A stretch of DNA of 64,000 bases from Norana najaformis. Its lineage: Eukaryota > Annelida > Clitellata > Crassiclitellata > Hormogastridae. Below are positions 59,020 through 64,000 of this stretch, piece by piece. The notes beneath the pieces were generated by a model. It did no database searches. It worked only from the letters and a program-made list of their open reading frames with translations, and was not told the DNA's origin. Within the stretch, counting starts at the first letter, position 1. Every line of letters starts with the position of its first letter. Location of the stretch: assembly GCA_964023275.1 (NCBI GenBank), contig OZ029916.1, positions 21,939,889-22,003,888 of the forward strand. Direction: 5' to 3'. Position numbers and translations under genes: made by a program.

Positions 59020-59250
59020 CACCAGAGAATATGCCATGGTGCATTTGGCATTGTACTCTGGTAGCATGGTGCCGTTGAACATTTTATGCTAGTGCCATGG
59101 TGCCATATGACTTTTTAGACAATGGTGCCATGGTGGCATTTTTAGACAGTGGCACCTTGTTGGCATTGAACATTAAGACAATGGTGCAATGTTGCCATTT
59201 AAAATTTAAGACAATGGTGCCATGTTGCCATTCAGAGGAGTGAAGATCCT
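59020..59250 (+). repeat. Tandem repeats after the stop codon (probable 3' UTR)
   Basis: Five or more imperfect units, ~37-45 bp apart, built on GACAATGGTGCCATGTTGCC with ATTTAAA/TTTTTA spacers. The core GGTGCCATGGTG is partly self-complementary. Confidence 0.75.
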
Positions 59251-59511
59251 TTAGTGAGAAAAAGTTGGACAACAGCATTCCCAAAAACAATTCTGACTGG
59301 CTGATAATTGTGGCTAAAGCCATTCTGGGGCCAAATTTTTTCAGTGTTTGTTTGGCCTAAGGACTTGTAAAAATGCTGTGTGGCATCGAATTGATTGAAC
59401 GTGACTGAAATAGTGAACACTGATGTATGTATTGTTGTTCCTTGTTCTGTACGGCAGAGAGCCTGTATATGTAAATCTCTGTGTCTATATACTTATGTAT
59501 AGTATGTATAT

Positions 59512-59518
<7 letters not shown>

Positions 59519-59602
<84 letters not shown>
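59519..59602. repeat. TA dinucleotide microsatellite
   Basis: About 40 copies of TA, perfect after 59519. Confidence 0.97.
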
Positions 59603-59605
<3 letters not shown>

Positions 59606-60718
59606 TATTGAACCAGTCTGAAGATAGTAGGTTGGCATGACTGTCATGAAACTAGAAGAAAATGGCAGATTTGGTTAATCTGTTCATAGGATAGCACAGA
59701 ATCACTTAACAAGCATTACTGCACATGGTCACAGGCATCTAAAAATCATAATGCCATATACTGTATGTTTCATCATCTGAAATATACTGAACAGTGAGGT
59801 ACTGCTGAATGATAATTAAACCTTTTAATTAAAAATTACCAGTTTTGGCAAGCATTCATTTAACTGGAAGGTTTCTCAGTGCTAAACCATTCTCACTTGC
59901 CCACAAAGGCATTGTTGCGTGCTGCATAATTTTGCAGTGTGAAGAAATATCAGATGGAAAAGGACATTAGGTTAATAACATAACATGGACATGATGCAAA
60001 ACACTTTCCTTTGTTACCCATATTGTTTATCCTCATTTAAAGCTTTGTAAAAACTCAAGTGTAATCTGTACCAATGTGACTCAGTAGTATGTTTGTGAAG
60101 AAGGGAACTAGGGGACCAGTATTCATCTGGTTTGAAGTTTTGGTCTTGTGCTTCGATGGTTGCTATGTTTGGAAAATGTTACGTTGATCATGTAACAAGG
60201 GCAGTGATCTTGGCTTGTGCGTGCCATGATATTAAGTGATTCTTACTTACTTATTAATGTTATTATAATATTCATGTTATATTCTTGTGCTGTTTGCTAT
60301 TCATGGTTATTATGTCTTGCCAATGGTGTATTTTTTGGCATTTGTTGCCAAGAAAGATATCCATGATGCCTTTGAAGATAGATATCTGCTCATCACCATG
60401 ATGATAGGTAGTTCTTTATACCTTGTTACTTCCATAGTTCCACCCAAATCATTCAAACCCCTAGACCTATCTTGAAACTAACTGAAAAGTACAGCTCTTG
60501 CTCCTTTCTTCACTGATGGGATGCCGAATATTGCCAACAGAAATTTCATTTTAACTCCATTTTCTGTTAGTCTGAGAATCATGTGCAAGTGTTTTAGAGC
60601 AAGTCTCAAAGGCAGGATATATGTGGGTAATTACATTATCAATCATGCATTGCTGGCCTGGTTAGCTACACTGGTTGAAGCATACATCTAGGCACTTCTG
60701 GTCAGGAAGATGCCATTA
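59603..60718. other. Downstream sequence, nothing recognised
   Basis: No domain-bearing frame. The open frame at 60287-60475 has no recognised homology. Confidence 0.5.
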
Positions 60719-60870
60719 TGTACACATATACAGTATATATACAGTATATATAAATTATATATATATATATTATATATATATACAGTATATATATATTATA
60801 TATATATTATATATATATATTATATATATATATATACAGTATATATATATATATATTATTATATATACCA
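60719..60870. repeat. TA-rich repeat with ACAGTATATATA units
   Basis: Alternating TATATATA and TATACAGTATATA blocks. Confidence 0.95.
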
Positions 60871-61250
60871 CAGTATAAACTCAGTTTCTCTGAATGAATT
60901 ACCACAACTGAAACACCTGCTGTGTGTGACTGTAGGATGTCTACTTTGCCTAGAGGCTGGCATGTAAACACGATGAGCTAACTAAGTGTTTAACTGGACA
61001 AAGTTGCAGCATTTAAGTAACGAAAAAATAGTTATATCTAAAGTCGTATGTTTTTGTGTTTGCTGTGTATTCAACACCTTTGAGAAGCTATTAAAGGTGC
61101 TGGTTAAAATTACACACAGTAGGCCTATATACATAAATTAGTGCTGGTGAAGAAGCTGGTCCCTCTGACCTGGCTTCTGTGCGGGACATTTTGGACATTT
61201 ACATACACGATAAATATTTGATAAGCAAAATGTAATGCCTTAAGCGCTTA

Positions 61251-61256
61251 ATAAAT
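61251..61256 (+). terminator. Possible polyadenylation signal AATAAA
   Basis: AATAAA in an AT-rich context 2.2 kb after the sif stop. Nothing closer is a perfect hexamer that I noticed, but the true 3' end cannot be fixed from sequence alone. Confidence 0.2.
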
Positions 61257-61559
61257 AAGAAATTTATTTCTGTATAAACACAGTTTTACATACCTGTCCT
61301 GTTAATACTCTAAGCTCATTATATGCCATAATGCATTGCAATCACTACTGGTTTAGCACATTATTAGTATATTTCATTATTATTAGTATATTTGAAATCC
61401 AAACGAGTCATATCCGAACAGGAAAAAACTAGGTTAGGGGGAACTTACTGTTTTATCTACAGCAGATAAAAGATATCTTTTGCAGATGTCTGGCAGATTA
61501 TTATTATTTTACTGGATGTAGATATGATCCTTCAAGTTGAAAAAATGCCCAGAGATACG

Positions 61560-61685
61560 ACTAATATTACTATTATTACTGCTACTATTACTGCTACTAC
61601 CACTACTACTGCTGCTGCTATGGCTACTACCACCCCTTACACATCCGTTTTCCCTCCCACTATTAATACTACTACTGTTATTGTT
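61560..61685. repeat. ACT/ATT trinucleotide-rich stretch
   Basis: ACTATTACTGCTACTACCAC-type imperfect repeat; Thr- and Ser-rich frames are artefacts. Confidence 0.8.
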
Positions 61686-62239
61686 ACTTTTTTGCAATTA
61701 ATGATTTGTTCAAGACCAGTTTTAATTTTAGATAAGGTTAAGCCTATAAGAGATTATTTTATTAGTTGATCTGTTAAAAATGGATCAACAGCTGTATATG
61801 TTGTAACAGAAGCTGCATTGCATTTGTGTGTATATTATGAAGTATTAAAGAATGCGTGTATGTCTTCTTTATTGAACCTGGCATAGTTTTGATTATTTTT
61901 AAAGTATATATGGTAAGTAAATTATGTGTAAAGTTTGGCACTTTGCTGAAGAGATACCCAAACAGATTTCCCAACTATTTAACATGAAATCGCTTTATAA
62001 TATTATTGCTACACTATTTGTGACAAGACATGCTTTACATAAAGTATTATTGTTATCACTGTAATTTTTGTGGTTATTATTATTATTATTATTTTACATG
62101 CAAGAGCAGATTGGCTTATATTTGAAGTGTTTGCATCATAGCTTAAGTTCTGGTTTCTCTGACGTAGCAGATTTCAACCATGCTTCTCCAACAGTCTGTG
62201 GCTTCACTTGAAGTGACCACTGAATGATGCTTTGTGGAC

Positions 62240-63610
62240 AGTGTTGGATAGTTACGTACAAAAGTAATTTGTTACAGTAACTAGTTACTTGGTGCGAAAA
62301 AGTAATGCATTTGTTAACACTCCGTCTGTCCATCACCTGAGCAAGGAATCGTGGGGATTTGTCTGACTATTTATAGTAACTTTATAAAAATAATAACTAA
62401 TTAGCTACTTTTCTAAAGTAACTAATGATTTTTAATTGCTACATGTGGCAATGGTAAAGTCAAAATTGGCTGCATTGTTGGTTTAGCATATTAATAGGAA
62501 GTTTGGTGGTGGTGGTGGTGGCGGCGGCGATGGATATTCAATACATTCAACTATTGAAAGATATAACACATCATACAAGTATAATTTTATATAGGTCTTT
62601 AATGGCTTGACTTAATGCCCCTGCTAAATTTCTGTGTTACAGAATCACATTATAGCCTGATTTTTTAAGTCAACTTTAATTTCCTCTTAAATAATCTTTT
62701 CCAAAGTTCATTAGTTAAAAATGATATTGATTTCGGATGTACGTGACTCTTAAATAAGAATGTTAATGTCTCGTTGGTGAAAAACCAATTGGTGAAGTAG
62801 TCAATAATAATCAAACAGTATGTCATTTTATTAAACTTTTGTTAATTTTAATCATTTGTTCATCCAATACTAAAAGCCGATAACATATATTACCTAAGTT
62901 GTACGTCCAAAGACGCGCGTTTCCCAACAAAACTTAAGGCAAAACGCCACCTGGCGAATAAATTATGGGTCAGCTTAAATCGGATATAACAGCGCTTAAT
63001 TTAAAATTGAACGTAGGCTCTCATTTGCAAAATTGGATAATGCAATCACAAAAAATGAAAAGCTAGATTTTATACTTTGTGTTCGTTTTGAACAGCGCTG
63101 AGAATATAACTACGAGTAGGCCTAAATAAGATAACGAATGTCAGCTGTGAACCTACACTTGTACTTGATAAGCCTATGCTTTTTCAAATCGGACGTGTTA
63201 TTGATAAAACTTTGGGAAAATACAAAGTTTGCATTAAACAAAACATTTACATGTATGTCAGTTTGCTCAGGAAATCGAAGAATTCTTTAATGTGCCAAAT
63301 ATTCGAAAGCATTTTTCGACTTGAACGGTAGTCGAACCGCCATCTACTGACCTATTCGATGCGAACAAATTTCATAATTTCAGAATGACTCAGAGTAACA
63401 GATTTTTGTGTTACAGTTGTAGCTGTAATTTAGAATTTATATAGCGCCACTTCAAGATAAACTCATCAGAGGCGCACAGCGGCCGATGTCCTAGAATTAG
63501 GAGACTTGCTTTTTTCAAAAAGTAGTTACAACAATAGTTACCAAAGATAGTAGTTACAGTAACGCGTTACAAGTAACGTAGTAACTGCTTTTGGATTATT
63601 ATAACCGTTA
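62240..63610. mobile_element. Possible hAT-type element (terminal motifs only)
   Basis: CAGTGTTGGATAGTTACG at 62241 followed by AGTAATTTGTTACAGTAACT and GTTACTT; near 63540-63590 GTAGTTACAGTAACGCGTTA and AAGTAACGTAGTAACTG in complementary sense. This is the style of hAT non-autonomous ends, but a clean right terminus (CCAACACTG) and target duplication were not found. It encloses a LINE-tail fragment at 63424-63490 (AGCGCCACTTCAAG). Confidence 0.4.
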
Positions 63611-64000
63611 TAACGCTAAAGAAGTCATTAGATTAGATTTGATAATCAAAGGCAACTTTTGGAGAACCATGAAGCTAGCTGAGTAATTAATACTGAAACC
63701 TAACACTCCCCAACAGTATTTTATAGGCCTATCCTAGTGTTTAGTAGTCCTATAGTCAATATGTAATTATAGACCCACATTTCTGATCTCACGTTCAGGT
63801 TACTGCTATTCATTGATGGATATAGTACCCAGTAAAAAGGTATCACGATTAGTCGAATTATATCAAGTTAGGCTAAACTAGGAAGACGGTCAGACAAAGG
63901 GGGGTTGCAGACCTCAGAGCGACGAAAGCTTAACTTTCTGGCTACAGCTTACGAGATCTTCCTCCATACCTTCGTTTTGCGTAGCTCTGCTAAACAGTCA
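63611..64000. other. Window end, nothing recognised
   Basis: Contains an ATTAGATTAGATTTGA block like the LINE TTAGA tail, but no gene. Confidence 0.5.

Noticed and set aside
58681-59082. 133-codon minus-strand frame opposite exon 26
   Set aside because: Shadow of the terminal exon; no domain.
60287-60475. 62-codon plus-strand frame with a hydrophobic pattern
   Set aside because: Too short, no homology recognised, no splice support.

Overview
This is animal (metazoan) nuclear DNA: AT-rich, with long introns, GT-AG splice sites, many microsatellites, and remnants of LINEs, SINEs, DNA transposons and an LTR retroelement. There are no bacterial-style operons, and I recognised no rRNA or tRNA gene. 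The one host gene has the domain plan of Drosophila Still life (Sif), with an N-terminal WH1 module that vertebrate TIAM1/2 lack. This points to an invertebrate. The repeat style (LINE/SINE 3' ends with ATTACA-type or TTAGA-type tails) would suit a mollusc or another lophotrochozoan, but that is inference.

Almost the whole window is one plus-strand gene for a Sif/TIAM-type Rac guanine-nucleotide exchange factor. I assembled 26 coding exons from ATG 8852 to TAG 59019 by matching conserved protein segments, splice sites and codon phase at every junction. The exons sum to 5469 nt, exactly divisible by three (1822 aa). Order of parts: myristoylation-type N-terminus (exon 1), WH1 (exons 2-3), a long disordered region including one 1.4 kb exon (exons 4-7), PHn-CC-Ex (exons 7-12), Ras-binding domain (exons 13-14), PDZ (exons 15-16), linker (exon 17), DH (exons 18-22), C-terminal PH (exons 23-25) and a Ser/Pro-rich tail (exon 26). 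In known family members the DH-PH unit loads GTP on Rac, while PHn-CC-Ex, RBD and PDZ place the enzyme at membranes, junctions or synapses.

Positions 1-8848 are upstream sequence: a tRNA-derived SINE, ATC and GT microsatellites, a GC- and purine-rich stretch (about 1.85-2.97 kb) that could be a promoter or 5' UTR, a decayed Ty3/Gypsy integrase region (about 3.7-4.65 kb, minus), a 52-copy ATG microsatellite and an AAT tract. An acceptor-like AG just before ATG 8852 implies a non-coding exon further upstream that I could not place with certainty.

The introns hold nearly all the mobile DNA. Highlights are a 19-unit 24-bp minisatellite (intron 1); a CpG-rich island, hAT remnants, and a complete 1.29 kb hAT-like element with inverted ends and an 8-bp target duplication nested in a LINE remnant (intron 2); a hairpin and a SINE (intron 4); and a near-full-length antisense LINE with an uninterrupted 1064-codon EN-RT ORF (intron 16). 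Two places show short duplications spanning an exon edge: the 3' end of exon 8 and the 5' end of exon 23. Intron 13 appears to be a GC-AG intron. Downstream of the stop codon (59020-64000) are a tandem repeat in the probable 3' UTR, TA repeats, and a possible hAT-type fragment near 62.2-63.6 kb; I see no second gene.
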